NCBI GenBank assembly: GCA_015680685.1
Contig: MNCI01018082.1
Span: 422,496-486,495 of the forward strand
DNA length: 64,000 nucleotides
Reading direction: 5' to 3'
Source of the DNA: Gnetum montanum
Lineage: Eukaryota > Streptophyta > Gnetopsida > Gnetales > Gnetaceae
Part shown: piece after piece, positions 62,173 through 64,000 of the stretch
Position numbering within the stretch: the first letter of the stretch is position 1
Layout of the letters: every line of letters begins with the position of its first letter
Program-made: the position numbers and the translations under genes
Notes under the pieces: model-generated
Seen by the model: only the letters and a program-made list of their open reading frames with translations
What the model was told of the DNA's origin: nothing
Database searches by the model: none

Positions 62173-64000
62173 ATGTCGCCAGGTCTAGAAAAAGCGTTTC
62201 AGGTCATCCAGACCCTAACTAAGGAAGTAAAATGTGTCAAAGCTGTTGGGTTCGATACGGTACAAGTCATGGACTTTTATCAAGATGACCCCATCAACCC
62301 TGCAATCCCTGCTTTGATATTACCACCTGGGATGTCCCTCCTACACTTCACGAAGTACGACGGGGAAGGAAATCCCAATACCCATCTCGTCACTTTCTAG
62401 TCAGTCTTTACTATTGCAACAGTGGCCACATACGATCATTCGCGTCTTTGCCATGTCCCTAGCCGGGAAAGCCCTAGATTGGTACCACACGTTGCCACGT
62501 TCATCCATTTCGACTTTTTGACCCAGTTTGTGACACGCTTCAAATATAACTTGAAGCTNTTGACCCAGTTTGTGACACGCTTCAAATATAACTTGAAGCT
62601 AGAAACCACACTGGATCAGCTGATGGACGTGAAATAACACCCGCTAGAACCAGTCCAAAAATTCATTCAACATTGGAGTGTGACACTTAACAAAATCTGT
62701 GAGCTCATCGCGGAGGCGCACTTGTTAGCCATCTTTAAGGGTGTAGTGAATGACTTCATCAAGTCCAAACTATCTTACCTTGCTCCATGCTCTCTTAGCC
62801 AAGATTTCGCTCAGATGAAAAGCATACAAGATGTGGCTAAGGTGAGCAAAGACCTGGCCTACATCACTTACAAGAATAGCTTTGCAAAAAAGGACAAGGG
62901 TAAGGCCCCAACAACCATGATGGCTACTGTGGCAGCTGAGGCTAAGCCTAAACATAGCAACAGCGGAAGCAAGAATAACAAGAAACTATCCATACCTGCA
63001 GCTGATTCTGTGCTCAAACCAGGCCAAGCATCACAACCTGCCACACCTGTGCCTAAGACATCTGCATACACTAAACCCAACTTCGAGCACAAAGATCATT
63101 TAAAATACACCCCATTACCTCTCAAACCTTCAGAACTCCTGAAGCAACTATTGGCAGCGGGATACATCCAACACAAGCAGATGTCGAAGGAAGAAAACAT
63201 GAGACATCGACGCTACTGCGAGCTCCTTAGAAATCCCTCTTTGGCCCTACCCAATGAGCATCCGGTTCCTAGGGGTTTCAGGCTAGATAGGTTTTGTGAC
63301 TACCACCAACTATGTGGTCACACCACGGATTATTGTCTGTCGTTGCAGGATGAAATCCAAAGATTAATCAACCTAGGAAAGCTGGTGCTGGATGAAAGTA
63401 ACCCAGTGTGCCTTGAAAATCAATCTATGTATGTCTACATAGATCCCCTCAACACCAATAATTCTGGTTATGTAATCAATGCCATCGATATTGACAATGA
63501 TCCCATGCCACCCTTCTAGCCATTTGTGATTTGTGTGCCTCAGCATAGTGCACCAATACCACCAATGGTTGGTCCAAGTTCGTAGTCGTCCTTCATCTTG
63601 AAAGTCCCACCACGGGAATCTACCTTTGCACTGCCTGTTGGTGAGGCCACATGACCCCGTCAGTTGCCACCTCTAGCTCCATTCATCATCAAGGGGCCAA
63701 CGTCTTCGACAGCTCCCATCCCATGCAACAACATTAAACAACCTCCTCGTCCCACAAGGCGAGAAGCCTACTTGGTGGGCGAGGCGTCGAAGGGGAATAC
63801 TGTCAAAAGTATCTCTAAGCCTACACCTTCACCCCTTGTATTTAGATCTTTGTCACCAAATATGAAGGTCGACACGATTACACAGCCTACATCACCTTGC
63901 CGACAAAGATCCAAACCTAGGTCCAGGGTCGTTTCTCCTCGAGAGATTCGTCTTCTAGGACGAATCGAGGAGGAGGAAAGTGTCAAACAGGCGGGTGGCC
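62173..64000 (+). pseudogene. T5 gag, N-terminally truncated, runs off the window
   Basis: From 62173 the frame reads LEKAFQVIQTLTKEVK, VMDFYQDDPINPAIPAL, KYDGEGNPNTHLVTF, then VQKFIQHWSVTLNKI, AEAHLLAIFKGVVNDFIKSKL, a Lys/Ser/Pro-rich linker, the zinc knuckle FCDYHQLCGHTTDYC near 63290, LQDEIQRLINLGKLVLDE, and PREIRLLGRIEEE at the end. It equals T2 gag from its residue ~380 on. A 279-codon open stretch (62680-63519) is intact. An 11-nt-scale deletion before 62518 and an assembly duplication at 62518-62600 shift the frame. The first ATG is not a true gag start, because the N-terminal third is missing. Confidence 0.82.
62518..62600. repeat. 41-bp exact duplication around a single N (likely assembly joint)
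   Basis: Bases 62518-62558 and 62560-62600 are identical and separated only by N at 62559. Related gags have this stretch (LTQFVTRFKYNLK) once, so the second copy is most likely an artefact. Confidence 0.9.

Overview
The window reads as repeat-dense nuclear DNA of a large-genome land plant. It holds two lineages of Ty3/gypsy LTR retrotransposons, nested and mostly decayed, and I see no host protein-coding gene, rRNA or tRNA gene. The plant group cannot be fixed from this sequence; many old, still recognisable insertions suit a large, slowly purged genome. Most broken codons are CAG, CAA, CGA or TGG turned into stops and catalytic Asp turned into Asn, the usual signature of deaminated methylcytosine.

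Layout. (1) 1-4791: plus-strand Athila-like element E0 (gag, protease, RT, RNase H, start of integrase), cut inside integrase. (2) 4792-13620: minus-strand Athila-like element A, in its own direction RT, RNase H, integrase, spacer with internal promoter, an extra ORF, 3' LTR. (3) 13740-37235: two plus-strand relatives joined at a shared LTR (16439-17743): remnant Y (extra ORF) and element X (tRNA-Asp-type PBS, gag, then no pol, internal promoter, extra ORF, 3' LTR). (4) 20923-32269: complete minus-strand insertion T1 inside X, flanked by the 5-bp duplication ACTAT. It has 2.7-3.2 kb LTRs and only gag-protease; its left LTR holds a solo LTR with its own duplication TCGAT. (5) 37453-47830: minus-strand Athila-like element D, a second copy of the A layout that also reaches protease and gag. 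(6) 47831-48951: a plus-strand coding remnant, antisense to the next element. (7) 48952-54906: minus-strand T2 with the best-kept gag-protease frame. (8) 54923-58361: plus-strand T4, back to back with T2. (9) 58362-62172: minus-strand T3 (3' LTR and 3' non-coding region). (10) 62173-64000: plus-strand gag of T5.

How the parts work together. The gag-protease elements T1-T5 show no RT or integrase, so they probably depended on enzymes from related Tat-type elements. The Athila-like elements carry an extra ORF between integrase and the 3' LTR, encoding a plant-transposon-protein-like domain followed by coiled coils. In three copies this ORF has its own TATA box, a predicted GT-AG leader intron whose AG touches the ORF ATG, and upstream palindromic motifs resembling those in the LTR of the same subfamily. 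Together with motif-dense promoters in every LTR and arrays of small stem-loops with compensating changes 3' of gag-protease, this is the most interesting content of the window.

Assembly notes: a 960-base N gap lies inside T1 gag-protease, and three single Ns occur; two of them are flanked by exact 40-41 bp duplications that look like unmerged contig ends.
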